The notes: generated from the letters alone by a model not told the origin. A DNA stretch of 64,000 nucleotides from Palsa-504 sp963835775 (GCA_963835775.1 CAWIHB010000021.1:44016-108015), one strand, 5' to 3'; positions 15,259 to 24,310 are shown, numbered from the stretch's first letter. Numbers and translations: made by a program.

Positions 15259-17433
15259 CTAGCTCGACGTGCTGCTGCTGGGCTGGGCGGCTGCCCCGGA
15301 ACCGACGGTTAGGCTGGTCGGCGGGCCCAGCGGGGTCAGCTGGGGGCCGCCGAGCAGCTGAAGTTGGTAGCTGCCGGTGGGCAGGACGGCCAGCCCGAGG
15401 TCGCTGGCGTCGAGCTCATAGGTGAGGCAGCCGCTGGCCTGGGTGGCGGTCGCCTGCGGCAGCCCGCCGGTCTCGTCGGTCACGACGTCACCGCCGGGCA
15501 TCCCGATCAGCAGCGCCGTGTCCAGGCCGGGCGGCAGCCGGTCATAGTCCACTCCGAAAATCGCGGTCGGCCCGGCCGGAACGGCCCGGCCACCCGCGCA
15601 GGCCGCGTCGGGCCCGGTCCCGATGCCCGCGCCGGTCACCTGCTCCTGCCCAGTCAGAGGGACCAGGATCTTGCTGTGATACACGGTGTGGTCGCGGGCC
15701 GCGGTGATCAGCGGCACGGCCAGCGACACCGACCGCAGCCGCCAGGAGATGTCGTTGCCCTCGCCGGTGATGGTCAGGCTGGGCACGCCGATCAGCTGGC
15801 CGGCATTGTTGATCGCGGCGCCGCCGGAGTTCCCGTGCGCCACCCGGGCGGTGGTCTCCAGCTCGAACCGCGGGTCCTTGACGTGCCCGAGCGGGTCCGG
15901 CACGAAGGTCGAGACCACCCCGGTGGTGACGGTGATGGTGTCGGAGTCAGACACCCCGGGGAAGCCGATCACGGTGACCGTCTGGTCCAGCTGGACCGCG
16001 GAGTCGCTGCCGACGGGCAGGTACGGCAGGTGCAGCGAGGCCGGGTTGACCGGCTGCCCGCTCGAGGTGGCGTAGATCTGGACGACGGCGAAGTCGAGGT
16101 AGCCATCCACAGCGACCGGCCGGGCCCGGTAGCTGGCCACCGCCTTCGAGGACTGGCCGGTGACCAGTTCCACGGTCAGGTAGGCCGGGTCGGGGCCGAG
16201 CTGAGTGGACGGCAGCCCCATGGCCACCGCGGCCCCGGCGGCCTGCGGCTCGGCCACGTGGGCGTTGGTCAGGATGAGGCCGTTCGGGCTGACGATCGTG
16301 CCCGAGCCCCAGCCGGTGTAGTTGGACGGGGAGCCGATCAGCAGCCGGACGGTCGCGGTCACGGCGTGCTGCAGGACGGAGGACGGCAGGCCGCCGCTCA
16401 GCGTGCTGGCGGTGGGCGAGGCGGCTGGCTTCGGCGTCCGCGAGCCGGTGACCAGCACGCCGACCAGCACCCCGGCGATGACGGCGATCACGGCCGCCAC
16501 GGCGATCATGCGCACCCGCATGCTGAGCACCCGGCGTTCGCGGTTGCGGGCCAGGCGGGCGCTGCTGAGCGGGGGCGTGATGCCCAGTTCCTCGCCGGTG
16601 GCCGGATCGCCGAGGCGCAGGATCACCGATTCGGTGATCCGCAGCGGTCCGTGCAGCTGTTTCCCGTTCAGGAACGAGCCCCGCCGCGACTGGTCGGTGT
16701 AGGTGGCCCCGTCCGGGTCCGAGGTGATCACGCCGTGCGTTTCCCTGGAGACCAGGGGGTTCACCGAGACCAGTTCCAGGGACGGGTCACGGCCGACCCG
16801 GACCCGGGCACCGACGGGAAAGATGCGCTGCTCACGGCCGAGCCGGGTGACCAGCACGGGTGCGGGCGGCTGGCCGGGCTGGCCGGGCTGGCCGGGGCCG
16901 CCGGCGGGCGCGGCAGGGCCGGGCGTCGGCACGGCCTGGGTGGGCACGGCCTGGGTGGGCACGGCCTGCGGCGGCGGGCCTGCGTGGCCGAGCACCTCGG
17001 TCCGGGCCGAGGCGATGCGCTCCTGCTCCCCGGCGGGAGGCTGGCTGCCACGGCCGAGCACCTCGGTCTGGGCGGTGGCGATGCGCTGGCCCATGGTGCC
17101 GGCGGCCACGGCGTTGCCGCCGGTGGCGACGGCGTTCGGCTCGCTGAACGGCGTGAAGCGAACTTCTGCGGCACCTTCTTCGTTACCAAGCAGTGCGGTG
17201 ACCCTGCTGGTCACCAGGAGGGAGGTGACCCAGCCGTCGGCCCAGATGCCGCCGGTAACCTCGTCATCGACCAGCCGCCAGGCGTCTCCGTCGGAGATCA
17301 GCCGGGCATGGTGAGCTGCCGCCGTGGGGGTATTCAGGACAACGTCGGAGTCCGGTGCGGTGCCGATACGGACGGTCGCCCCCGGAGGAAAGACGTAAGT
17401 GTGCCCCTGGGTACTGACCCGGATCGACGTCAC
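15259..17433 (-). CDS. Membrane-anchored FHA-FHA trypsin-like serine protease
   Basis: A 724-residue protein with two cytosolic FHA domains, a membrane helix and an extracytoplasmic protease. FHA 1 is at about residues 1-90 (VRIGTAPDSDVVL); FHA 2 at ~195-280 (VRVGRDPSLELVS, LVSRETHG, RRGSFLNGKQL). The membrane helix is MIAVAAVIAVIAGVLVGVLV (~310-330). The S1 domain follows with His in TNAHVAEP, Asp in YLDFAVVQI and Ser in HGNSGGAAIN. Between the FHA domains is a spacer with TQAVP and GQP repeats. First gene of the operon reading toward the kinase. This arrangement would let a phosphorylated protein inside the cell dock to a protease acting outside; that coupling is inference. Confidence 0.88.
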   Translation of the reverse strand: MTSIRVSTQGHTYVFPPGATVRIGTAPDSDVVLNTPTAAAHHARLISDGDAWRLVDDEVTGGIWADGWVTSLLVTSRVTALLGNEEGAAEVRFTPFSEPNAVATGGNAVAAGTMGQRIATAQTEVLGRGSQPPAGEQERIASARTEVLGHAGPPPQAVPTQAVPTQAVPTPGPAAPAGGPGQPGQPGQPPAPVLVTRLGREQRIFPVGARVRVGRDPSLELVSVNPLVSRETHGVITSDPDGATYTDQSRRGSFLNGKQLHGPLRITESVILRLGDPATGEELGITPPLSSARLARNRERRVLSMRVRMIAVAAVIAVIAGVLVGVLVTGSRTPKPAASPTASTLSGGLPSSVLQHAVTATVRLLIGSPSNYTGWGSGTIVSPNGLILTNAHVAEPQAAGAAVAMGLPSTQLGPDPAYLTVELVTGQSSKAVASYRARPVAVDGYLDFAVVQIYATSSGQPVNPASLHLPYLPVGSDSAVQLDQTVTVIGFPGVSDSDTITVTTGVVSTFVPDPLGHVKDPRFELETTARVAHGNSGGAAINNAGQLIGVPSLTITGEGNDISWRLRSVSLAVPLITAARDHTVYHSKILVPLTGQEQVTGAGIGTGPDAACAGGRAVPAGPTAIFGVDYDRLPPGLDTALLIGMPGGDVVTDETGGLPQATATQASGCLTYELDASDLGLAVLPTGSYQLQLLGGPQLTPLGPPTSLTVGSGAAAQPSSSTSS
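16925..16969. repeat. 15-bp repeat coding TQAVP, three copies
   Basis: Three copies of a 15-base unit (GGCACGGCCTGGGTG type) in the linker of the FHA-FHA protease encode repeated TQAVP. Confidence 0.75.
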
Positions 17434-17924
17434 GAGGACACCGAGCCAGCCGGGACGCCCCCAGACTCACGCAAGCACATGCCACCAACCCCCCACTCCC
17501 CTCCCCGGTACGCCTGCGGTTCGCCTTCACCGTCAATTCGGACAAATCAGACTATGCAGGCAATCTTAACCTGAGTCCAGGGGGTATTTTCTGTATTTTT
17601 CAACCCGGATTGTACGTCGCCGCCCACAGCACAGTAAATACCGCGACTCCGCGGCTGGGCCGCAGATGGCGCCGCGCGAAGCGTCTGCGCAGGCAGGCCG
17701 GGTATGCCGCAGGCAGCTGTTACCTCACTGATAACTAGGGCGCGATCGGGTGCCGCGCCTTACTGCTGGGTTATCCACAGCGCAGGACCTTCAAACCCAG
17801 GCCCGTCCAGGTGAGCGGCCCAGCCTGGCCGGCCAGGCCGGGCCGCAGCCCGGTCTGACCGGCCAGGGGGCGCGTCGTTACACTGAGCCCCGCAAGCTCA
17901 GCAGCCGGTACGGGAGGGATGTTA
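17434..17924. other. Intergenic region between divergent FHA-protease operon and YegP-like gene
   Basis: About 490 bases without a convincing gene. It must hold the start signals of the FHA-protease operon (leftward) and of the small YegP-like gene (rightward). An AT-richer patch lies near 17,575-17,615. One perfect DnaA-box-like 9-mer TTATCCACA is at 17771-17779; alone it is not evidence for an origin. I could not pick a trustworthy -35/-10 pair. Confidence 0.5.
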
Positions 17925-18110
17925 ATGCCTGGAAAGTTCGTCCTGGAAAAGGGCAGTTCGGGGAAATTCCATTTCAACCTGCACGCCGCTAACGGGCAGG
18001 TCATCGCGACCAGCCAGCACTACGAAAGCAAAGAGTCCGCGCTGCATGGCATCGAGTCGGTCAAGCACAATGCGGCCGACGCCCCGATTGAGGACAAGAC
18101 AGAAGACTGA
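17925..18110 (+). CDS. YegP/DUF1508-family small protein
   Basis: A 61-residue protein with one DUF1508 (YegP) repeat: GKFVLEKGSSGKFHFNLHAANGQVIATSQHY with ESKESALHGIESVK, the usual K-x-G-x-F-x-F-x-L-A-x-NG-x-I pattern. Proteins of this family are small cytosolic beta-alpha modules of unclear function. ATG at 17925 is chosen because GGGAGGG lies six bases upstream; the ATG at 17919 would abut it. Followed directly by a strong terminator. Confidence 0.88.
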   Translation: MPGKFVLEKGSSGKFHFNLHAANGQVIATSQHYESKESALHGIESVKHNAADAPIEDKTED

Positions 18111-18116
18111 CGACCG

Positions 18117-18151
18117 GCGCCGGGGGCGCCCGCTCGCGGCGCCCCCGGCGC
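18117..18151. terminator. Terminator between YegP-like and antitoxin-like genes
   Basis: A perfect 14-base stem GCGCCGGGGGCGCC / GGCGCCCCCGGCGC with a 7-base loop between convergent genes. Confidence 0.88.
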
Positions 18152-18170
18152 GGCAGCGATCGGGCCGGGC

Positions 18171-18371
18171 CTAGTTGCCCTGGTTGCCCTGGTTGCCCTG
18201 GTTATCCACGCCGAGGAAGCCCTCGACCTGGTTCTCCCCGCCCTCGATCTCGCTGTTGAACTTGCCGCCCGTCTTGTCCTCGGCGAACTGCTCGGCCTGG
18301 TCCAGGCCCTTGTCCACCACGTCGGAGTGCTCGCTGGCGAGGTTCTTCGCCTCGTCCATGAAGTCCGGCAT
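18171..18371 (-). CDS. MT0933/Rv0909-like small antitoxin-type protein
   Basis: A 66-residue acidic, helical protein: DEAKNLASEHSDVVDKGLDQAEQFAEDKTGGKF matches the KA-DL-A-EH-D-V-D-G-x-x-x-A-DKTGG-KY pattern of the mycobacterial Rv0909 antitoxin family. The C-terminus ends in NQG repeats from a 9-base tandem repeat (18175-18204). No adjacent SRPBCC-type toxin gene of the Rv0910 kind is present, so either it is an orphan or the family label does not mean toxin control here. Confidence 0.72.
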   Translation of the reverse strand: MPDFMDEAKNLASEHSDVVDKGLDQAEQFAEDKTGGKFNSEIEGGENQVEGFLGVDNQGNQGNQGN

Positions 18372-18456
18372 TAGGTCTGCCTCCCCTTGGTTGCCCGCGA
18401 TGAGCCTTTACCGTAGCAGGCCGCCTGTGACCGCCCGGCGGCGATAACCTGACCAG

Positions 18457-18819
18457 ATGGTGACGTCGCTGGCCGTGAGCGGGGCGCTGTGGCTGGCGAT
18501 GATCGCGGCGGCGGCCTGGGGCGGGGCCCGGCTGGCGCCCGGCGCGCGGATCCCGGTTCACTTCGGCTCCGCCGAGCGCTGCTTCTGGGTGGGCAAACGG
18601 GCCGGGCTGGTCATCTGGCCGGCCGCGGGCGCGCTGTGCGGCGTGATCCTGGGCGGCGTCAGCGCCAGCACCCTGGCGGCCGGCTGGGTACCCGGAGTGC
18701 GGGACGTGCTGCTGCCCGCGGTCATGTGCGTGCTGCTCGGTTTCCAGATCGGAGCCCTCACCCTGGCCCGCCAGGGCCCGGCGTCAGCCCCGGGCCGCTG
18801 GTCGCGGGCCCGGGGCTGA
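18457..18819 (+). CDS. Small membrane protein, SdpI/DUF1648-like
   Basis: A 120-residue protein with three hydrophobic segments (residues ~5-23, 50-70 and 80-104). Between the first two is ARIPVHFGSAERCFWVGKR, resembling the P-VHFG-x-x-G-x-x-x-x-x-x-K motif of DUF1648/SdpI-type membrane proteins. Role unknown. It lies 177 bases upstream of hisS on the same strand and might be read through into it. Confidence 0.6.
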   Translation: MVTSLAVSGALWLAMIAAAAWGGARLAPGARIPVHFGSAERCFWVGKRAGLVIWPAAGALCGVILGGVSASTLAAGWVPGVRDVLLPAVMCVLLGFQIGALTLARQGPASAPGRWSRARG

Positions 18820-18995
18820 GACCACGGCTCGTTCGGATCAATGAGCCTGATCCCGGCCGGATCATGGGCGGCGGCCACCCGAGGGCGGCGGAATATCACG
18901 TGTGGGCTGGGGGGGAGTGGCCGTAACATGTGGACGGGCCGCCGCGGCGGCTTGGTATCCGGTTTGCACCCGGCTTCGCGGATCAGGAAGGCGCC

Positions 18996-20345
18996 ATGAG
19001 GATCGAGAACAGTCCGGCCCGGGGAATGCGGGATCTGCTGCCCGCTGACGTCGCCGTCCGTGACCATGTGCTCGACTCGATCGTGGCGGTCTACCGGCGG
19101 TTCGGGTACCAGCGGATCGAGACGCCGGCGCTGGAGAACATCGACCGGCTGCAAAGCGGCGAGGGCGCGGACAACGAGAAGCTCATCTACGAGGTGCTGC
19201 GGCGCGGGCTGCCGCCCGAGGTGCCGGCCGGGACGCCGGTGCGGGAGCTGGTCGACCTGGGGCTGCGGTACGACCTGACGGTGCCGCTGACCAGGTTCTA
19301 CGGACACAACCACGCGTCGCTGCCGTCGCCGTTCCGGTCGCTGCAGGTGGGTCCGGTGTGGCGGGCGGAACGGCCGCAGCGGGGCCGCTACCGGCAGTTC
19401 TACCAGTGCGACATCGACATGATCGGCGAGGCCAGCGTGCTGGCCGAGGCGGAGCTGATCGAGGCCACCAGCGAGGCGCTGGCCGCGATCGGCCTAACTG
19501 GGAGTGGCCGGACCGGGATGACGATCCGGGTCTCGGACCGGCGGTTCCTGTCGGCGCTGGCGGCGGACTGCGGGGTACCGGAGCAGGCGCAGACCGCGTT
19601 CTTCATCGCGCTGGACAGGCTCGACCGGGCCGGCTGGGACGGGGTCCAGGCCGAGCTGACCGAGCTCGGGTTCCCCCCGGCTCAGGTGGCGGCGGTCGAG
19701 GAGAAGATCTCGGGGCTGACCGACCTGCCGGCCGACAAGCTGGCCGGGGCGCTGGCTGACGCGGTACCCGGGCTGGCGCCGGCGGTGATCGACGACCTGG
19801 CGGCCGTGGCCGCCAGCCTGGACCGGCTGGCCGCGGAACGCGAGCTGAGCTGGGTGTTCGATCCGACGCTGGTGCGCGGGATGGGGTACTACACCGGGCA
19901 GGTGTTCGAGATCGTGCACCCCGGGATGAGCGGGTCGGTGGCCGGCGGCGGACGGTACGACAAGCTGATCGGGAAGTCGCTCGGGCAGGACGTTCCGGCC
20001 TGCGGGTTCTCCATCGGGTTTGAGCGGATCGTGGACCTGCTGGCCCGCAGCCAGGTGCGGGACGCGGTGGCGGTGCTGGTGGAGGCCGAGGTGCCGGTGG
20101 CGGACGCGCTGGCCGTGGCGCGGGAGATGCGGGCGGCTTCCCGGACGGCTTCCGGGGCGGGTGGGGCGGCCGGGGCGGCCGGGGCGGGGCGGGTCGTGGA
20201 GACGGTGCGGCGGAGCGGGAAGTTCGGTACGCAGCTCAAGCGGCTGAAGGCGGCCGGGTTCATCGGGTTCGTGCTGGTCAGGTACGAAGACGGAGTGACC
20301 GTGGTGGGCGAGCAGCGAGAGCTGGGCGGCGCGCAGGAGTCGTAG
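18996..20345 (+). CDS. hisS: Histidyl-tRNA synthetase
   Basis: Class II synthetase charging tRNA-His in the cytosol. The 449 residues show the class II motifs: GMRDLLPAD near the N-terminus, motif 2 region VWRAERPQRGRYRQFYQCDID, histidine-binding LVRGMGYYTGQVFEI, and motif 3 GGGRYDKLIG with CGFSIGFERI. The C-terminal anticodon-binding domain carries a small Ala/Gly insertion (SGAGGAAGAAGAG). ATG at 18996 is preferred over an in-frame upstream start at 18930, because MRIENSPARGMRDLLP is the normal N-terminus and AGGAAGG precedes it. Confidence 0.95.
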   Translation: MRIENSPARGMRDLLPADVAVRDHVLDSIVAVYRRFGYQRIETPALENIDRLQSGEGADNEKLIYEVLRRGLPPEVPAGTPVRELVDLGLRYDLTVPLTRFYGHNHASLPSPFRSLQVGPVWRAERPQRGRYRQFYQCDIDMIGEASVLAEAELIEATSEALAAIGLTGSGRTGMTIRVSDRRFLSALAADCGVPEQAQTAFFIALDRLDRAGWDGVQAELTELGFPPAQVAAVEEKISGLTDLPADKLAGALADAVPGLAPAVIDDLAAVAASLDRLAAERELSWVFDPTLVRGMGYYTGQVFEIVHPGMSGSVAGGGRYDKLIGKSLGQDVPACGFSIGFERIVDLLARSQVRDAVAVLVEAEVPVADALAVAREMRAASRTASGAGGAAGAAGAGRVVETVRRSGKFGTQLKRLKAAGFIGFVLVRYEDGVTVVGEQRELGGAQES

Positions 20346-20796
20346 GCGAGATGGACAACCGCAGCTTCGGGCTCAGGAACCGGTACAGCGTCGTCTGCAC
20401 CGTCGGCGATCCGGCCGCTACCGGCAGGCGGGCTGACCGGTTCCGTTTGCGACCTCTGTAGCTGCGCCTTTTTCCGGCGCGCGGGCACAAGCGGAATGAC
20501 TCGAGTACAAAGCAGGTCTTATCGGCCATTTCGTGCACGTTCTTCTGCATTTGCATTTGCTCTGTTAGGCTGCACTTGCTCTCATAGGCGGCACGTGCTT
20601 AGGCTGCACCGTCTCTGTCAGGTGCACCGTCTGTGTCGGATGCACTGTGCAGGCGGTGATCGACCCGGGTAATTCATTAGCAATGACGTCTCGGCCGTGT
20701 CTTAGCGCGGTGATATGGTGCCCATGGGTACGCCGCCGTTACCGGTCTGGCCTGCGGCGGCACCGGAGCGCGAGTTCGTCGGTTCCCGGAGTGAAG
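20346..20796. other. Intergenic region upstream of the XRE regulator, with degenerate 18-20 bp repeats
   Basis: About 450 bases without a supported gene. The notable content is a run of degenerate direct repeats at 20552-20653, described separately. The rest contains no frame with recognisable protein. Confidence 0.55.
20552..20653. repeat. Degenerate direct repeats TGCAC(N)TCTNTGTNAGG
   Basis: Six imperfect units begin at 20552, 20571, 20591, 20605, 20623 and 20641, with spacings of 19, 20, 14, 18 and 18 bases. The best two are TGCACCGTCTCTGTCAGG and TGCACCGTCTGTGTCGGA. The array ends ~145 bases upstream of the XRE regulator start and could be an operator array. Confidence 0.65.
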
Positions 20797-21684
20797 ATGA
20801 GCATGGGTCAGCGGGTAAGCGAACTTTCTGCCGATACCCTCGGCCCGACGGTGCCGCGCATGCTGGTGGGCATTCAGCTGCACCGCCTGCGCGAGGCGGC
20901 CGGCGTCACGCCGGAACGAGCCGGGCATGCCATCCGGGCCTCCCGGTCCAAGATCAGCCGGATGGAAAACGGCCGGGTGAGCTACAAAGAGCGGGACGTG
21001 ACGGACCTGCTCACCCTGTACGGCATCACCGACGAGAGCGCCCGCGCGGCCATGGTGACCCTGGTCCGGCAGGCCAACTCCCCCGGCTGGTGGTCGCAGT
21101 ACGACGACATCATGGCCGAGTGGTTCGCGGACTACCTCGGGCTGGAGACGGCCGCCTCGATGATCCGCACCTTCGAGCTGCAGTTCGTGAACGGCTTGTT
21201 CCAGACCGAGGACTACGCGCGCGCCGTCACCATGCTCGGCCACACGGCCGCGCCCGCGGCGGAGATCGAGCGCCGGGTGAGCCTGCGGCTCAAGCGCCAG
21301 GACCTGCTCACCAGCCCCGAGCCGCCGCAGGTGTGGTCGGTGCTGGACGAGGGGGCGCTGCGGCGGCCGGTGGGCGGCCGGGCGGTGATGCGGGCCCAGC
21401 TGCAGCGGCTCATCGAGCTGGCCGGACTGCGCCATGTCACCGTACAGGTCGTGCCGTTCGCCCGGGGCGGGCACGCGGCCGCGGGCGGGTCGTTCACCAT
21501 GCTGCGGTTCGCCGATCCTGACGTTCCGGACGTGGTGTACATCGAGCAGCTCAGCAGCGCGCTTTACCTGGACAAACGCGAGCACGTCGACCACTACCTG
21601 GAGGTCATGAACGAGCTCAGCACCGAGGCGCTGACGCCCGCGCAGAGCACACGTTTCATGGCTGAAATCATCGCGGAGACCTAG
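20797..21684 (+). CDS. XRE-family regulator with DUF5753 domain
   Basis: A 295-residue DNA-binding protein of the large Streptomyces-type helix-turn-helix/DUF5753 family. Helix-turn-helix at residues ~22-75 (LHRLREAAGVTPERAGHAIR, SKISRMENGR), then DUF5753 from ~95 (GWWSQY, TFELQFVNGLFQTEDYARAV, VWSVLDEGALRRPVGG, VQVVPFARGGHAAAGG). Such regulators usually pair with a small DUF397 protein; none follows here. The ATG at 20797 is preceded by GGAG at a good distance; ATG 20803 is an alternative. It ends just before a convergent hydrolase gene. Confidence 0.92.
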   Translation: MSMGQRVSELSADTLGPTVPRMLVGIQLHRLREAAGVTPERAGHAIRASRSKISRMENGRVSYKERDVTDLLTLYGITDESARAAMVTLVRQANSPGWWSQYDDIMAEWFADYLGLETAASMIRTFELQFVNGLFQTEDYARAVTMLGHTAAPAAEIERRVSLRLKRQDLLTSPEPPQVWSVLDEGALRRPVGGRAVMRAQLQRLIELAGLRHVTVQVVPFARGGHAAAGGSFTMLRFADPDVPDVVYIEQLSSALYLDKREHVDHYLEVMNELSTEALTPAQSTRFMAEIIAET

Positions 21685-21696
21685 CCGAGCCGGGTG

Positions 21697-22338
21697 TTAC
21701 AGGTCCAGGCTGGTGCCGGGCTCGAGCCGGGCCACCGGCGCGCCGCTGGGACCGGCCGCGACGGACAGCATCCGGGTGAACAGGGCCAGCCCGGCGTCGT
21801 TGAGGATCGCGTCGTGGATGGCGTAGCCACGGCCGGGCGCGACCTGGCGGAAGTAGTCGATCATCTCCCCGGCCTTCAGCCAGGGCGCGCTGATCGGGAC
21901 CAGCAGGGTCCGGACCGGTTCTTCGGGGACGGTGAAGGAGTCGCCGGGGTGGAACACCTCGCTGTCGACCAGGAACCCGGTGTTGACCACCAGCGGGATG
22001 TCCTGGTGGATCAGCGCGTGATCCACGCCGTAGACGTGCACGTCGAACCCGGCGACCTCGACTGCGTCGCCCTGCCCGACCTCGTGCACCCGGTCGCCGA
22101 AGTCGCCGAACTGGGCGCAGATCGACTGGTTGGCCCACAGGGTCAGGTCCGGATCGGCGGACAGGGCGGCACGGATCGCGTCCGCGTCGAGGTGGTCCGG
22201 GTGCTCGTGGGTGACCAGGACCGCGGCGGCGCCGTCCAGGGCGGCCGGGGCATCGCTGAAGCTGCCCGGGTCGATGACCAGGGCGGCGCCGGCCTTCTCC
22301 AGCCTGACGCACGAATGCCCGAGCTTGGTGAACCGCAT
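21697..22338 (-). CDS. Metallo-beta-lactamase fold hydrolase
   Basis: A 213-residue MBL-fold protein of the UPF0173/YtkL-like group. Metal-binding motif THEHPDHLDAD (HxHxDH) near residue 43, further ligand positions in VNTGFLVDSEVFHPGDSF, and a C-terminal HDAILND. No signal peptide; cytosolic. Substrate unknown; such proteins hydrolyse thioester, phosphodiester or lactone bonds. Convergent with the XRE regulator. Confidence 0.88.
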   Translation of the reverse strand: MRFTKLGHSCVRLEKAGAALVIDPGSFSDAPAALDGAAAVLVTHEHPDHLDADAIRAALSADPDLTLWANQSICAQFGDFGDRVHEVGQGDAVEVAGFDVHVYGVDHALIHQDIPLVVNTGFLVDSEVFHPGDSFTVPEEPVRTLLVPISAPWLKAGEMIDYFRQVAPGRGYAIHDAILNDAGLALFTRMLSVAAGPSGAPVARLEPGTSLDL

Positions 22339-22699
22339 CGTCAGCCTCCAGTCGCACGGGTGCCTTGCCAGTGGGCGGACCGGGATACCACGGCCCGTTC
22401 GGCATCATAGGCCTTAACGGCAGCCCGGGGTAGCCGGCCAGGCGGTTTCCCGCGGGCAGGACCGGGACAGTGTTCCGCAGAATTCAGCGGCTGTGCGTCT
22501 TTTAGCTAATTGCCGATAATGCAGGATAAGGCAGCCAGAACCATTCCCCCCGGCGCGAACAATTTGCGCTGGTGAGGGTGTCGATACGGCAGTGGGCATG
22601 CTCGCCTGCGATCATCATCTCGAAAGACTTCCCGAAAAGGTATGGCAAAACCCATGGAATCATTTCGGCAGGAGCCGCATTGATAAGAAAGGAACGTTA
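22339..22699. other. Intergenic region between divergent MBL hydrolase and sulfatase
   Basis: About 360 bases, AT-richer than its surroundings, holding the 5' regions of two divergent genes. No gene or clear repeat is visible. TTTTAGCTAATTGCCGATAAT near 22,500-22,520 contains a -10-like GATAAT, but I could not pair it with a convincing -35. Confidence 0.4.
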
Positions 22700-24310
22700 A
22701 TGGACGAATCCGATGCGGGCGAAAGCGGGATCACCCGGGCCGAGTTGCTGAAGGCCGCTGCTGTCGCTGCGCCAGGAATACTCCTCGGCCGGACCGCGGC
22801 CGCCGCAGCCACGGCCAAACCGGCCCCTGCGCGGCGCCTCGGGCGAACTCGCGGTCTCGGCGGCATGAACGTGCTTCTCTTCCTGACCGATCAGCAGCGC
22901 GCCATCCAGCATTTCCCGCCCGGCTGGGGCAGGCGCCACATGCCGGGCCTGACCCGCCTGCAGGAGCACGGCATGCTGTTCGAGTACGCCTTCACGAACG
23001 CGTGCATGTGCTCACCCGCCCGCTCGACACTGATGTCCGGCTACTTCCCGGCCCAGCACGGCGTGAAGTACACGCTGGAGACGGACATGCCCGCGCCGCA
23101 GTACCCGCAGGTCGAATTGTCCACCAACTTCAAGAACCTGGCCAGCGTCTCGCTGGCAGCCGGCTACACACCGGTCTACAAGGGCAAGTTTCACTGCACC
23201 AAACCCGCGAATGGCTCGGACTGGGTGCCCGAGGACGTCAACCAGTACGGCTTCACCCGGTGGGACCCGCCAGACGCCGGCGCTGACCAGAGCATCCCCG
23301 AGGAGGGGGGAGGCAGCTACGACAATGACGGCCGGTTCATCAACTCGGAGGGCACGCCGGAGGCGGGCACCGAGGGCGCGGTCCAGTACCTGCGCGACAC
23401 GGCCGCCCAGAGCCAGCCATTCTTCATGGTCGTGTCGCTCGTCAACCCGCACGATGTGCTGCTGTATCCCGAGACGTACGAGAGCGGGGGCTATGACCCG
23501 GCCTGGCTGGAGGGCGAGATCGGCCTTCCGGCGACCGTGGGCGAGGACCTGTCGACCAAGCCGACCGTTCAGGCTGAGTTCCTGCGGCTATTCAATGCCA
23601 GCGGGCCCATCCCGACCCCGCAGATGAAACGCAACTATCTGAACTTCTACGGCAACCTGATGAAGGCCTCGGACGAGTACCTGATCAAGATCCTCCACAC
23701 GCTCGAGGTGCGCGGCCTGCTAGAGAACACGCTCGTCATCGCGACGGCCGACCACGGGGAGATGGGCACGGCCCACGGCGGGCTGCGCCAGAAGAACTTC
23801 AACTTCTACGAGGAAACGACCCGGGTCCCGCTGGTCTACTCAAACCCACGCCTGTTCCCCGGGCCCGAGAAGAATCTCTCGATCGTCTCGCACGTCGACT
23901 TCCTGCCCACCCTCGCTGGCCTCCTCGACACGCCGTCAGACGCCCGGGCCAACTGGCAGGGGGTCGATTACTCCGACCAGATCCTGTACCGTTCTGCCCG
24001 GCCACCCCAGACCTACACGGTGTTTACCTATGACGACTGGCAGTCCGGCCAGGCTAGCGGCCCGTACCCGCAGCCACCAAACCACATCGTCAGCATCCGC
24101 GAGCACCGCTACAAGATCGCCCGGTACTACGACGCCGACGGGAACGTGGCGCCCCAATGGGAGATGTACGACCTCGAGACCGACCCGCTCGAGCGCACCA
24201 ACCTGGCCTACCAGGATTACCGGCGCACCGCTGAGCAAGAGCGAGAGTACAACCGGCTGAAGCGCAAGCTGGCCCGCGTCGAGCAGACGCGGCTGCAGCC
24301 GCTGAGCTGA
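22700..24310 (+). CDS. Sulfatase-family hydrolase, exported
   Basis: A 536-residue member of the alkaline phosphatase/sulfatase superfamily. The N-terminus (TRAELLKAAAVAAPGILLG) looks like a degenerate Tat signal with a single Arg before the hydrophobic stretch, so export is likely but not certain. NVLLFLTDQQ carries the first metal-binding Asp; CSPARSTLMSG fits C-x-P-x-R, whose Cys is converted to formylglycine; ADHGEMG and HGGLRQKNF supply later metal and sulfate contacts. The C-terminal NxEHRYKIARY-type segment and DLETDPLERTNLA are typical of arylsulfatase/choline-sulfatase families. ATG at 22700 has AAAGGA upstream; longer upstream frame is not needed. Confidence 0.88.
   Translation: MDESDAGESGITRAELLKAAAVAAPGILLGRTAAAAATAKPAPARRLGRTRGLGGMNVLLFLTDQQRAIQHFPPGWGRRHMPGLTRLQEHGMLFEYAFTNACMCSPARSTLMSGYFPAQHGVKYTLETDMPAPQYPQVELSTNFKNLASVSLAAGYTPVYKGKFHCTKPANGSDWVPEDVNQYGFTRWDPPDAGADQSIPEEGGGSYDNDGRFINSEGTPEAGTEGAVQYLRDTAAQSQPFFMVVSLVNPHDVLLYPETYESGGYDPAWLEGEIGLPATVGEDLSTKPTVQAEFLRLFNASGPIPTPQMKRNYLNFYGNLMKASDEYLIKILHTLEVRGLLENTLVIATADHGEMGTAHGGLRQKNFNFYEETTRVPLVYSNPRLFPGPEKNLSIVSHVDFLPTLAGLLDTPSDARANWQGVDYSDQILYRSARPPQTYTVFTYDDWQSGQASGPYPQPPNHIVSIREHRYKIARYYDADGNVAPQWEMYDLETDPLERTNLAYQDYRRTAEQEREYNRLKRKLARVEQTRLQPLS

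Noticed and set aside
17771..17779. Perfect DnaA-box-like TTATCCACA
   Set aside because: Single copy; no cluster of boxes, no AT-rich unwinding region and no dnaA/dnaN genes nearby, so not an origin.
18171..18371. A toxin-antitoxin pair with the YegP-like gene
   Set aside because: The YegP-like protein is not a known toxin, the genes are convergent and a strong terminator separates them.
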